This document shows, in pieces, positions 21,661 through 32,154 of a stretch of 64,000 nucleotides of DNA. The DNA lies in assembly GCA_963921195.1 (NCBI GenBank), contig OY992536.1:320743038-320807037 (forward strand). Reading direction: 5' to 3'. Each line of letters starts with the position of its first letter. Positions within the stretch are counted from its first letter, which is position 1. The translations under genes were made by a program, and so were the position numbers. The notes beneath the pieces were generated by a model. The model did no database searches and was not told where the DNA came from. It worked only from the letters and a program-made list of their open reading frames with translations. Source of the DNA: Pegoplata infirma. Lineage: Eukaryota; Arthropoda; Insecta; Diptera; Anthomyiidae.

Positions 21661-22134
21661 TTTAAGATTGGAAAATTACAATAAAATTTTTTCAAAAAAT
21701 TTAAAAAAATAGTAATAATCGTTATTCCACGATCCTACTGGGCAAAAAAATTTTTAGAATCGATGCAAGTTTTACACAAAAAAATTTCAAAAAAATCAAA
21801 GAGTACACATATTTTCAAAAATGAAATTTAAAGTTTAAAACATAAAAATCGCATACTAGAGCACTTTTAAATTTTTTTTAGATTACTTTTTTTTTTTTTA
21901 AAGTACGTTAAAAACAAAAATCTTAAATTTTTTTTTCAATTTTGACCATTTTGAAGAAGTTATGAGTAACAGAAGTTTGAGTAAAGGAACAAACTACCAA
22001 TTTTTAGAAATTCAATATCTTTCGAACGGGTCATCAAAAAAATCTGAGTTTTCAAAAGGTGCTAAAAACTGTAAGCAAATTGGAAAAATCTAATTTTTTT
22101 TTTCAAAGTGTCCGATTTGACATGGAATGCCCCA
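21661..22134. other. No gene recognised
   Basis: A/T runs and short chance frames. It is probably the decayed body of the repeat whose (GTCY) part is at 22135. Confidence 0.35.
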
Positions 22135-22345
22135 TATATATTGTCGATTCTAAGATGTCCGTATGTCTGTCTGTTGAAATGGCGATCACGGCCAAACTAC
22201 TGCACAGATTTTACTGAAACTTAACATATTTATTTGCTGTTGTCCTGTTGTATTGCATTTGGGTGAAATCGTGTTAGCGGTTTAAAAGTTTTAAACGAAA
22301 ATGCATGGACACCTCGAAAATGTTGGTACGTTATATAATCTTTTT
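22135..22345. repeat. Fragment of the (GTCY)n dispersed repeat, opposite orientation
   Basis: GTCCGTATGTCTGTCTGTTG, GGCGATCACGGCCAAA and AATGCATGGACACCTCGAAA match the complement of 15175-15360. Confidence 0.6.
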
Positions 22346-22480
22346 AGAACAATTGGAATCTTCGATTTAAAATTGATCTTTTTTGAATTACAATTGATAT
22401 ATTTCGAATTACAATTGATCTTTTTCGAATTACAATTGATTTGTTTCGAATTAAAATTGATCTGTTTCGAATTACAATTG

Positions 22481-22711
22481 AAGGGCTTATTGTAACACTG
22501 GATAAGCAACGTTTAATTTTATGGTGATTTTTGCCTTCAAACTTTTGAAATAATGTAGAAAATAGAACTTTAGTAAACATTCATACTTAAGATACTTGTA
22601 CGAATGGTTTAAGATAGACTTCTGCCAAAAATCTGTCTGTGAAACATCAGTAGAACGCGAAGAACACAAAAAAATAAAATGTTGCTTATCAAGTTCTTTC
22701 AGTAAGCCCTT
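22481..22711. mobile_element. 231-bp TIR element in the array
   Basis: Imperfect terminal repeats of about 30 bp: AAGGGCTTATTG...GGATAAGCAAC at the left and GTTGCTTATC...CAGTAAGCCCTT at the right. CAATTG stands on both sides (CAATTGA if one terminal A is counted as target). Because the host array itself is rich in CAATTGA, the duplication length is uncertain. Non-coding. Confidence 0.65.
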
Positions 22712-22874
22712 CAATTGATCTATTCGACAAATTATAATTTTTCGAATTAAAATTGATCTATTTCGAATAACAATTGATATTTTTCGAATTACAAATGATT
22801 TATTTCGAATTATTATAAATCTTTTTCGAATTACAATTGATCTTTTACGAATAAAAGTTGGAATTTTCGAATTA

Positions 22875-24158
22875 AGGAGTGAGATCATAAAAATGTTAAC
22901 ACACATTTTTGCCTACAACTTTGGTGTAAAGCTTCCAAATTTTTTTTTTTTCGGCAGTTTACATTTTAAAAATATGTCAGTTAATAAATTAATTTACATC
23001 ATGAGTTTTAATTTGCAATTTTTTACACAATGGACGATGAAAGAAAAGTGCGTTCAAAAATAATTAAATATTTTCAACAAAACCAAACATGGACATACAA
23101 AAAAATTGCCAAAGAAACTAATGTATGCCGCCAAACAGTTTCAAAAGTGGTAAAAAGGTATCTGGAACACCTAACAATTGAAAGGAAGCCGGGAACAGGA
23201 ACAACGACTGGTTATCGTAACATTGGTAAGGCATATAAAGTTAAAAGCATCCTTAAGAGAGCTCCTAACACATCTGGCAGAAAAACAGCTCGGTTAGCCC
23301 AATGCTCAGACTTTTTTGTACGTAAAGTGAAACGTAAGGCGGGACTAAAGTCCTACAAAGTTCAAAAAGTTCCCGATAGAAACGCTTTTAAAAATTTGGA
23401 GGCCAAAACCAGAGCTAGAAAATTGAAATCAAATTTTATAAAAAAATACAACTGTTGTGTAATGGACGACGAAACTTATGTCCTGGCTGATTTTGCGCAG
23501 CTCCCTGGTCAAGAATTTTATGTTTCCGATGTTCGGAAAAATTTCGGTCAAAAAAGCAAACGAAATTCCCCAAAAAATTCCTAGTATGGCAAGCCATATG
23601 TAGCTGCGGCCAAAGAAGCCAGTCATTTGTGACATCTGGCTCTATAAACAGCGAAATTTATATCAAGGAGTGTTTGCAGAAGAGACTTCTTCCGTTCTTG
23701 AGTCAGCACAATGTATCCACTTACTTTTGGCCCGATTTAGCATCTTGTCACTACAGCAAGAAAGCGCTGGAGTGGTATAATGATAATAATGTGGTTTTTG
23801 TACCAAGAGAGGCAAATCCACCAAACTGCCCGGAGCTCAGGCCAGTGGAGAGATATTGGGCTCTTGTTAAAAAAGAATTAAAGGGCACAAAAAAGGTCTC
23901 CCAGGACATGCAAGATTTCAAACGTAGATGGACCACCTGCTCTAAAAAGGTGACAGAAACTACCATAAAAGCCTTAATGGGAGGGTTTCCGGAAAAAGTG
24001 GATAACTTTGTTCGTAGTGGTTAGAGTTCCATGCGGTTTTTTTGTTATGATTTTGTATTAAATTTTATTTAATAAAAATTTGGTTTGAAGTCTTAAAATT
24101 CAGTAGTCTGTTTTTTATTTAACTTTATGTGTGTTAACATTTTTATGATCTCACTCCT
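22875..24158 (+). mobile_element. ITmD37E-type mariner element, 1284 bp
   Basis: Perfect 32-bp TIRs start AGGAGTGAGATCATAAAAAT. The TA duplication is at 22873-22874 and 24159-24160. It carries one transposase gene, broken by a frameshift. Intact TIRs and a single major lesion suggest a fairly young copy. The insertion lies in the 21-bp array, which offers many TA sites. Confidence 0.92.
23030..24024 (+). pseudogene. DD37E mariner-type transposase, frameshifted
   Basis: It encodes the transposase that would bind the 32-bp TIRs and move the element by cut and paste into TA. The N-terminal part is helix-turn-helix-like (TYKKIAKETNVCRQTVSKVV, about residues 24-43). The first catalytic aspartate is in CVMDDETYV (about residues 146-147). 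The frame is lost near 23535-23550, where frame 1 runs on to a stop at 23582-23584, while the continuing frame reads KFPKKFLVWQAICSCG. The second part has WPDLASCHYS with the second aspartate and NPPNCPELRPVERYW with the final glutamate. I count 37 residues between them, the DD37E spacing first described in mosquitoes. About 330 residues in all, normal for the family. The start ATG at 23030 is followed directly by MDDERKVRSK. A single-base loss could explain the break. Confidence 0.9.
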
Positions 24159-24319
24159 TACAAATGGAATCTTTAATGTGGAATTACAAGTGGAATCTTC
24201 GATTATGGCCAATAGGCTAGGTTACAGAAAATGAAATAAATAAATACTAAATACTAAAATATTAGAATCACAAATGGAATTTTCGAATTAGAAATGGAAT
24301 CTTCAATTTACAAATAGAT

Positions 24320-25125
24320 AGTAAGCTAACCTTTAGCAAATTTTTAGTTGAGATTAGCATGTTAGCAAAAATATCTTGTAAACTTCATTTAGCGCATTAG
24401 CAATTTTAAACAAAATTTGAACTAATATTTTTTGCTAAATTTATAATTGAGTTGACCAAATTTTTACAAGCTTTTTTGCTAATATTAGCAAAAATTAATG
24501 GTATTTTTTTTTTTTTTAGAAAACTTAAAATGGCGCTATCTCGTTAACTAAGCCAGATAGAGCAAACGGAGAGCTCTCCATAGTATCGCCGGTCCTCTTC
24601 ACATGTGTGGACCCTAATGGATCCTAAATTTGGATCCAAAAAAGTTAGCATTCCCGAAAATATTAAAATGCTCATATCTCGGTAAATATTGCCGACACGA
24701 TAAAAAGTCCAAAAGCATTTTTGTAGCCATCAACACGTAAATAACCAAAAGCTCTCCGAGTAATATTTTTGAAGTTATCGAGTTTTTTAATTCTCAAAAC
24801 CTTAGTGGTCCCCTAAAATCACGTATCTCAAAAACTAAGCAAAATAGAGCGAAACGGACAAAAATGTTGGATAAAAAACTATGACTATTTTTAAGGAACC
24901 CAACTAGGTCTAGGCCCATCGGGGTCTGGACCTATCGGGTCCGAACCCGATGGGGTCCTAAAATGTGTATGAAGTAAGTCGAAATAAAAAAAATTCAGTT
25001 AACTAATTTTTGGCAAAACAGTTTTGCTAACTTTACCAAAAAAAATGTGGGTTCAAAATCAGCAAATTTTCTTGTAGGCTTACAAGCTTTTTTTGCTAAC
25101 ATTACAGTTTTTTTTTTTGAGTGAA
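24320..25125. repeat. AT-rich segment with GCTAAC/GTTAGC ends, possible MITE
   Basis: AGCTAACCTTTAGCAAATTTTTAG at the left and GCTAACATTACAGTTTTTTTTTTTGAGTG at the right echo the TA-flanked MITE at 55299-55903 (TTTTTAGCAAATTTTTAGTT, GCTAACTTTACAGTTTTATT). The interior holds CTCGGTAAATATTG-type sequence and a local repeat, GGACCTATCGGGTCCGAACC. No gene. Confidence 0.45.
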
Positions 25126-25890
25126 GGTCGAATAATAAAATAATTTTTTTATTAATTTAAAAATTAAAACAGAATTAAAAAAAAACATGAAAATAAAATA
25201 TGAAAATTTAACAAAAAATGATTTAAAATGTTTAATGAAAAAATAAACATTAATGAAATGAAAAATTGATAAAAAAATACATATGTTACGTTTTATTCAC
25301 TATCTGGTGAATTTTTTTTTATTCACCAGTAGGTGAATTATTATTCAAGTTGCTATCCAAGTTGCAAACCTTTTTGGTTTTAAGAAAATAAAAACTGTAA
25401 TTCTTATTTTCTTTTTTTTCTTAGTCGCCACTCTGATTATTTTAGTGCCACACTTATTAATATAAATATTTAGTAGCTACTAAATAGTACACAGTATAAT
25501 ATAGAGATTACCACCATATTCATGAAATATTTAGCATATTGTTATTGTTGTTACCCCGGTAGTTGTTTTGCTGCCGTTGTTGTTGTTGTTGTTGTGCAGT
25601 AAAAAGTGTTAAAGAGATTTAATGTTGTGGCAATGTTGTTGTTTAAGTAAACTTTACATAAAGAGTTGGTTATTGTCATAGATGCTGTTTATAGCTGTTG
25701 CTACTTGTGCTATTTCCAATATGTGTGTGTATAATGTTGCTATGGGATTTTTTTTAGTGTGGCTTAGAGAGATCATGCGGTAAATACAAGAGGAAAAAGT
25801 ATAGTTTTTGCTGTTTACCAGAAACATAAATTTTATGTGTTTAGAATCGATTTAATATTTTGTTATAATTTTTGCATAGATGCTATTGTA
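25126..25890. other. No gene recognised
   Basis: A-rich then T-rich sequence with a short GTT microsatellite at about 25576-25596 (TTGTTGTTGTTGTTGTTG). Nothing else is supported. Confidence 0.5.
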
Positions 25891-25962
25891 CACTCAAAAA
25901 AAAAAGTTTGTAAAATGACATAAAATCCCCGTGATTTTACGGGGCAGGTTTTGTAAAATATG

Positions 25963-26207
25963 CACAGAGAAAAATAAATTTCCAACCGAATTTTTCAGTT
26001 GTATCAACCCAAAATTTGGTTGCTGCTACTAAATTTCGCTGTGGCAGACGAATTTTTTAGTTGTTTTATTTAAAAGACAGTTGGAATAATAAAATTTAGT
26101 TGTAACTACCAATATTTAGTTTTTATATATTTAATACAAATTTATCAACCGAGTTTTTGTTGCAACTACTGAATTTCAGTTGGAAAATAGAAAATTTGTT
26201 TTCTGTG
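25963..26207. mobile_element. CACAGAGAAAA MITE, 245 bp
   Basis: The ends are CACAGAGAAAAATAAATTTCC and GGAAAATAGAAAATTTGTTTTCTGTG, with TG on both sides (25961-25962, 26208-26209). The interior has repeated TTAGTTG and CAACTGAA motifs. It is inserted between two copies of an inverted CCCCGTAAAATTACGGGG-like motif (25926, 26222). Confidence 0.6.
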
Positions 26208-26209
26208 TG

Positions 26210-26760
26210 TGTACTAGCAAGAATCCCCGTAAAGTTACGGGGATAATTTGTAAATTGATTTAACAAAAGAAAATGTAAATTTACAATTTTTTTGTAAAAT
26301 ATCATCTTCGAGGTGAACATTTTTTTTGTAAATTTGCAAAAAATTTGGTAAATTTACAAAACAAAATTGTAAACTTACAGAAAAAGGTTGTTATTTTACA
26401 AGGAAAAATAGAAAATGAAAAAAATAAATTGTAGATTAACAAATTATTTGGTTAAACTACTGTTTTTTATGCAAAAAACTTGTATATTTACAATAAAAAG
26501 TGGTAAATTTACAATTTTTATTGTATATGCACCATTTTTCCTTATTTTTTTGCCGTAAAAACAGTAGTTTAACCATAAAATTTGTAAATTTTCAATATTG
26601 TTTTTGTATTTTCTATTTCATTTTTGTAAAATTACAACTTTTTTCGTAAGTATACAATTTTGTTTTTTAAATTTTCATATTTGTTTCGTAAATTTACAAA
26701 AAAATTTGTTTATTTACATATTGGTTTTGTAAATTTAAAGGTTTTTTCCATTGGTGCATC
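26210..26760. repeat. TTTGTAAATTTACAAA-rich repeat region
   Basis: Dense alternation of TTTGTAAATTTACAA and its complement, including inverted blocks (for example AACAGTAGTTTAACC at 26563 against GGTTAAACTACTGTT at 26452). Together with 25893-25960 it may be one TACACTCAAAAAA-ended element. No coding. Confidence 0.5.
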
Positions 26761-27204
26761 TTATTTTTCCTTCTTCGGCAGCTGGAGTAGCACTTCAACA
26801 ACCTGAAAAGATTTTTTTTCACTTGAGCACTTTTAACAAACTTTTTAATGTATAACACTGCACTTTTTTATTTTTTTTTCGACATTTCGTTTTTCTTAAG
26901 TAGAACATATGAGAATTGCGAAGGAGGCTACACAAGAAATTTCTTATATTTTCAGGAAAAATTAGTCAAAAAATAACAATTTTTTTTTGAATTTTTAATT
27001 ATTTTCACAAGTATTTTTAAAAAATCGGAAAAAAAAATTTGGATATTGTAGATTGGATGTTTAAGTATCAGTTAAAATAAGAAAAATTTGATTTTTCATA
27101 ATTGGCAGCTTTCTATTGACATTTTATGTACCAAATTTAAAAAAAAAAATTACCAAAAAAATATGGTAAAATCACCAAAAAAAAATGGTAAAAATACAAA
27201 AAAA
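26761..27204. other. No gene recognised
   Basis: A/T homopolymer-rich sequence. CACTTCAACAACCTGAAAAG and similar pieces have no recognisable origin. Confidence 0.4.
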
Positions 27205-27477
27205 AATATATTTTAATTTTTCAACTTTTTATTTAAAACTAAAAAAAAAACATCCGATTTATAAAATTGTATAAATTTTAATATAATTGGATATAATTTT
27301 ATATCATTGGATTAGACCAAAACTCGTATCAAAGTCGATATAAAGTTATATAAACTGATATTATTAGATATTATTCGATCAAATCTTATGAAACCATTTT
27401 TCGTATAAGATTATATCAAAATATACACGAACCCATATTAAATTATATATTGTGTCATATCAATTTTTTTACTCGGG
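27205..27477. mobile_element. CCCGAG-family right-end fragment
   Basis: Nearly identical to 6897-7170 (ATTGGATTAGACCAAAACTC, TTCGTATAAGATTATATCA) and ends TTTTTTACTCGGG. The left end is missing. Confidence 0.75.
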
Positions 27478-27824
27478 TATAAATATTTAGTTATGTATGT
27501 AGATTTTGATTTTTCTCGGTAAAATTGGTATCAATAAATTTTGTGTGTTTGTTTTTAATGAAAATTGATAGCAGTTTTATTTTGTTGTTTTTAATTTATG
27601 CAATTTCAAATACTGTCACACAATCTGAATATAAATTCAATAAAATTGATAGATTTTTTTTTATTGTTGGTTAGGAAAATGAAAGATTTTGTGAATATGT
27701 GTGTGTTAAATAGATTTGCATTAAATATGGACAGGAGCATAAAAAAATATTTTAAAACTAATTTTGATTTCAATATTTTTAGTTTTTAGTATTTTGAGTA
27801 GGGTTATTCCAGCTTTTTTTTATA

Positions 27825-28000
27825 TCCTCCACTCTTGTGATAGAGGGTATATATAAGTTTGTCATTCCGTTTGTAACACCTTGAAATATTGGTCTAGGAC
27901 CCTATAAAGTTTATAAATTCATGATCTTCGATCGATTTTAACACGATCTAGCGATGTCCGTCCGTCCGTCTGTCTGTTGAAAGCACGCTAACTTTTGAAA
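27825..28000. repeat. (GTCY)n / GAGGGTATA repeat, partial
   Basis: TATCCTCCACTCTTGTGATA, then GAGGGTATATATAAGTTTGT and GTCCGTCCGTCCGTCTGTCT. Truncated at GAAAGACTTT, where a CCCGGGAATACCGGG cluster (28009-28110) follows. Confidence 0.75.
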
Positions 28001-28149
28001 GACTTTATTCCCGGGAATACCGGGAATGAATTAAGAACCGGGAAACCAGTTCCATTTCCCCGTAGTACCGAGAACCAGGAATACCGGTATTCCCGGTACT
28101 ACGGTACTGACCGTAGGCACTACTACAAATAAGTAGAAGTATTCTACAA

Positions 28150-29430
28150 CACGGTGAGCCTCAGCGATGTTTAGGTTGAACTTTAGTGTCTACGAAAAGT
28201 GTAAACGCAGTTCGATTTCTGCTTGATTATATGACACAAAACTGTTAACAGCGAAATCGTAGCTGCTCGCATTCGCGAGATATGGCGAAATTAGTGTTTT
28301 TGAATTTTCTAAAATTTTGACAATGATGTTTTTTAAATATCTTCAAAAACTGAGTATGCAGTTTTAATTGTATTTATTTACAGGTCACAAAACAGTTAGC
28401 ATCGAAACCATTTCTTCTCAATTTGGGAAATCGCAAAATTAAAAAAAAAAAAAAAATAATTTGAAAATGTATTTTTCGCGTAATTAGCTGTCAAGATATT
28501 GATTTGAGCAGTTAAACCACATTCAACCACGTAAAATTTAAACTGCATACACTATATTTGTCGTTTCTTGATTTTTTTCCTTTATATTAGACACTAAAGA
28601 AAAAATAAATTAATTAATATGAAAGCTTGAACAGTAATTTTGCAATTTCTCGGGAAATTGATCATCTATAATTTTTATGTTTTTTAGCGATATCTCGAAG
28701 AATTGAGCAGCTAGAATTTCAATGTTAACAGCCTTATAACCTTTGAGCAATAGCAAGTCAGACTGCATTTCGTTTTTTCAACAATGTTAAAGAAACCTAT
28801 TTTATTAATAAAACAAGAAAAAACCCCTAAAAGCTGTTTTTCGCTATTTCTCGCGAAAGTGAGCAGCTATATTTTTTTTGTGGGCAGTTTTAATTTCTTC
28901 CAACATGCTCAAATCAAACTTCATACCACTTTTTTTACCATTTCTAAAGAACCGGTTTTAAAATATAAATAATAAAAAAATGTATACAATTTCGCGATAT
29001 CTTAAAATTTCGATGTTAAAAGTTGTGTGACCTTTGACCAAGTACAAGTTATGTAAAGATAAAAAACGAAAACAAAAACAGCAAAAATTTATTTTCATGT
29101 AAAGATAAAAAACGAAAACAAAAACAGCAAAAAATTTATTTCGCGATTTCTCGCGAACTAACGAAGATAGGATTTTGATGTTTATTGTTTTGTGATCTGT
29201 AAATAAGTACAATTAAAACTGTATACTCAGTTTTTGAAAATATTAAATAAACTTTAGTGTCAAAATTTTAGAAAATACATAAACATTTATTTCGCGTTAT
29301 CTCGCGAATGCGAGAAGCTACGATTTCGCTGTTAACAGTTTTTTGACAAATAATATTGAAGAAATCGAACTGCGTTTACACTTTTCGTCGACACTAAAGT
29401 TCAACCTAAACATCGCTGCGGCTCACCGTG
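28150..29430. mobile_element. Foldback element J with CACGGTGAGCC ends and ACAA duplication
   Basis: The left end CACGGTGAGCCTCAGCGATG and the right end (complement CACGGTGAGCCGCAGCGATG) match over about 70 bp with two differences. The pairing continues, diverged, for about 270 bp. ACAA is duplicated at 28146-28149 and 29431-29434. The interior repeats a module of about 150 bp: a CGCGATATCTCGCGAA-like block, GAGCAGCTA, then TGTTAACAG. It also has a duplicated stretch AAAGATAAAAAACGAAAACA at 29055 and 29101. CAC ends and 4-bp duplications recall Chapaev-type elements, but no transposase is seen. Confidence 0.75.
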
Positions 29431-29451
29431 ACAAATTAAAAAAAAAAAACA

Positions 29452-30396
29452 AGTAAGAGTGTTAAATTCCGCTGTGCCGAATCTTTAATACCCTCCAACT
29501 TGCAAAAAAAAAAAATTGCAGGGGCGTTTTATTTTTTTTTGGGGGGGGGGGGGTCGGTAGGGGTAATTTGGGGGCAAATTTCCTCTCAAATATGTGTTAA
29601 AAAATTCATTCTTATGCTTTTTGCACTAAAGAAATGCAAGTTTATCACAATTTAAAAAAAATATATTCCACGCCCATAGGCGGACCAAAAAAAAAACGAC
29701 ATTTTCTAATTCTCAGGGTCCAAATGCAGGACTTTGAATATCTTGTAGTATAAAAATGTTGCATTTGTAAAACAAAACCACAAAAAATCATGTAAAAAAG
29801 TGATATTTTTCAGAGGTTGGTTTAGTTCTTCAAGGGGGAACTTTTTTCCCCCTGGTCCGATTTTGCTCATTTACGAACTTAACCTGCCTAGGAACATAAG
29901 ACATAATAATAATAACAGTTTTGATCACATGATCAATTATTTTTATTTATTCTTTATTTTATTTACAACTCATTTTTAATAAATTCAACCTAATCGAGAA
30001 CTGGTAACAATGACCGTCGTCTCGTTGTAGCGAAAAAAACCAAGGGTTCTGGTGGGAATCGAACCCACGACCTACAGGTTGCAAGGCTAGCACGCTACCA
30101 ACTAGCCTATGGGGGCCCCCATACATAAGACATATTCGTGCCAAATGTCGGGAGTCTAGGTCTTTTATTTTGGACTGCATCGTGTTAACTACAGACGGAC
30201 AGACGGACGGACAGACGGACGGACAGATGGACGGACAGACGGACGGACGGACGGACATCGGTAGAATGTCTTAGAATCGATTACCGATCATAAATATACA
30301 TATATACTTTATGGGGTCCTAGACCGATATTTTGATACGTTACACACGGAATGACAAAGTGAGTATACCCCCATACTGTAGTTGGAGGGTATAAAA
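29452..30396. repeat. (GTCY)n dispersed repeat, long copy carrying a SINE
   Basis: It begins near AAGTAAGAGTGTTAAATTCC and TACCCTCCAACTTGC and ends GTAGTTGGAGGGTATAAAA. It has a G run at 29540-29552 and GGACAGACGGACGGAC tracts at 30193-30255. Bases 29700-29890 (GGTCCAAATGCAGGACTTTG, CTTCAAGGGGGAACTTTTTT) match 30410-30600 and 14810-14970. The SINE at 29906-30122 interrupts it. Confidence 0.75.
29906..30122 (-). mobile_element. tRNA-derived SINE with 12-bp target duplication
   Basis: On the minus strand a tRNA-like head runs from about 30120. It has an A-box region TAGGCTAGTTGG (about 30099-30110) and a B box GGGTTCGATTCCC (30054-30066) with a perfect T-arm GTGGG/CCCAC. The tail ends in ATTATTATTATT. 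ACATAAGACATA flanks it at 29894-29905 and 30123-30134. The acceptor ends do not pair and the anticodon stem is broken, so this is not a functional tRNA. The A and B boxes would serve RNA polymerase III, and retrotransposition would need LINE machinery in trans. Confidence 0.85.
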
Positions 30397-30692
30397 ACGA
30401 TTTTTTTATTTCCTAAGTCCAAGTGCAGGACCTTGAACATTTTCTGACATCAAATTGTTTCATTTGCTTAACAAAAATACAAAAAAAAACTGTGAAAATA
30501 TCGCGTTTTTCAGAGGTTAGTTAAGTTCATCAAAAGGGAACTTTTTTCCACTGTTCCTATTTTGCTCATTTACGAACTTAAACTGCCTAGGACCTGCCAA
30601 ACTTAACAAGTCAATTTCTTTTATTTTGGATGAATTACAAACGGAATGACAAAGTGAGTATACCCCCATACAGTAGTTGGAGGGTATAAAAA
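30397..30692. repeat. Short copy of the GAGGGTATA repeat
   Basis: TTTCCTAAGTCCAAGTGCAG to AGTAGTTGGAGGGTATAAAA. It is a close relative of the preceding copy, from which it was probably duplicated with deletion of the GTCY tract. Confidence 0.65.
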
Positions 30693-30809
30693 TCTATAAA
30701 AAAATTTTCTGATAATATGAAAATATTTCTAAAGATAAAAGCGAACTAGTTCTATAACAGTTCTGTATTTAGTTTTAAATCCATTATATCTTATTTTTTT
30801 ATAATGGTA

Positions 30810-30881
30810 GGATCTGTAACCCGATCAACAAAAGTGGTGTTAAAAAACTCCCCCAAAACTCAAGATCTGGATCCGCCCCTG
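30810..30881 (-). mobile_element. hAT-type terminal fragment (CAGGGGCGGATCCAGA)
   Basis: The minus strand begins CAGGGGCGGATCCAGATCTT at 30881, an end widely seen in hAT elements of animals, followed by GAGTTTTGGGGGAG. No partner end is visible. Confidence 0.5.
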
Positions 30882-31939
30882 ACTCCACATAACTAAAAAA
30901 AAAATTTTTATTGTGATGCTGGTTGAGATATGTTAACAGAATTTTTGGTATACAATTCTGTAGTATTTTTACCCAAAAGTTTTTTTCACAATTTTTTTTT
31001 TTACCAAAAATTTTTTTTTCGCGGAAATTTTTTTTTCCGAAATTATTTTTATTTAACAATTCTTTCAACAAATTTTTTTTTCACAAAAATTAGCTTTAAA
31101 ATTTTGTTTGCCCCAAAAGTTTTTTCGCGGATTTTTTTACAAAAAAAAATTTTTGTCGATATTTTTTTTCGAAAACTTATATCTTTAACCAATTATTTTA
31201 ACAATATTTTTTCATAAAAATTAGTTTTCTTTTTTTTTTTAAGTAAAATGTTTGCAATATTTTTTTTTACTGTCTGAACATAATAAATTTAAAAACAAAA
31301 TATCGAATTTAATTCATTTTGATTTAATGTAACTTAAAAAAAAATCTTTGATTTTAAATACAAAATGTATCCGTTTAAAAGATTTAATTTCATATTAACA
31401 GATTTAGCACGTTCTTTTTTGCCAAGCACATATTTACAATTGTAATTTATAGTATATTCGATATTAATAAATAATGCTGGTAATTTAAATAATATTTAAG
31501 TGGATTCCATTGAACCCCTCAAGCATGAAACCATTAAATGTTTATTATAAGAAATCAGTAAAGCGTATAACTGGTACGTATTGTATGTGTATGTGAAATG
31601 CATTGTATGTGTATATTGGAAACACATTAAGAGAAATGTGAAAGTATGGGGTATTCCACAAATTTTTGAATATAGAAATATAAATGTCTGAAGCTGGTCA
31701 TATGTATTTTTCGTTGTCTCATTTAGGTTGTTGTTGAAGTTCAGAAGTTATGAGTAAAACCGTGACGTTTTTTTACAAATTTTGAAAAGAAAATCAGTAA
31801 AAATGATTTGAAAGTCACACGCAGAACTAAACATGTTGTTTTAATATTTTCTAACCATGTAATATATAATCATGATAACATGATTACCACTCTCTCTCTC
31901 TCTCTCCAATACAGTTGTAATATAACTACGTTTGGCTAC
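30882..31939. other. Low-complexity and unassigned sequence
   Basis: 30900-31250 is T-rich with TTTTTTTTCGCGGAAATT-like patches. A TC microsatellite lies at 31890-31907. The rest has no recognisable feature. Confidence 0.5.
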
Positions 31940-31947
31940 AATCATAC

Positions 31948-32146
31948 TCTCTTTTTATTCACTTTTTTATGTCTTTTCGCTAATTTTGTTCATGAATGAA
32001 CAACAGACATGATTAAAGTGATTCGTTTACGAACTGTTTAACGAAAACAACAAATGACCGATTGAACTAGATGAACGAATTAGGTCTTTTATCTGAAATG
32101 AACGAAAATGAGCGCTCACTCAGTTGAACGATTAAGCACAAGACTA
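31948..32146. mobile_element. Short relative of hAT-type element E, 8-bp duplication
   Basis: AATCATAC is duplicated at 31940-31947 and 32147-32154. The right part, CTGAAATGAACGAAAATGAG...CGATTAAGCAC...GACTA, is the complement of the left end of element E. It contains the unbroken sequence GAACTAGATGAACGAA (from about 32065), the empty site of Foldback-like copy 2. The left end, TCTCTTTTTATTC, is atypical. Confidence 0.65.
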
Positions 32147-32154
32147 AATCATAC

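Larger units (their letters stand above)
22360..24310. repeat. Decayed 21-bp array related to the Foldback-like repeat, twice interrupted
   Basis: Units of TTTCGAATTACAATTGATCT (21 bp) run from 22360 to 22480, resume at 22712-22874 and fade out at 24161-24310 (GAATTACAAGTGGAATCTTC). The unit equals the terminal variant of the Foldback-like arms (GAATTACAATTGATCTTTTC at about 12000). The breaks are the insertions at 22481-22711 and 22875-24158. Confidence 0.7.

Noticed and set aside
29540..29552. Run of G as a possible quadruplex or assembly error
   Set aside because: A single homopolymer inside a repeat copy. Nothing in the sequence distinguishes the possibilities.
30053..30120. tRNA gene candidate on the minus strand
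   Set aside because: B box and T-arm are good, but the acceptor ends do not pair, the anticodon stem is broken, and target duplications mark it as a SINE head.
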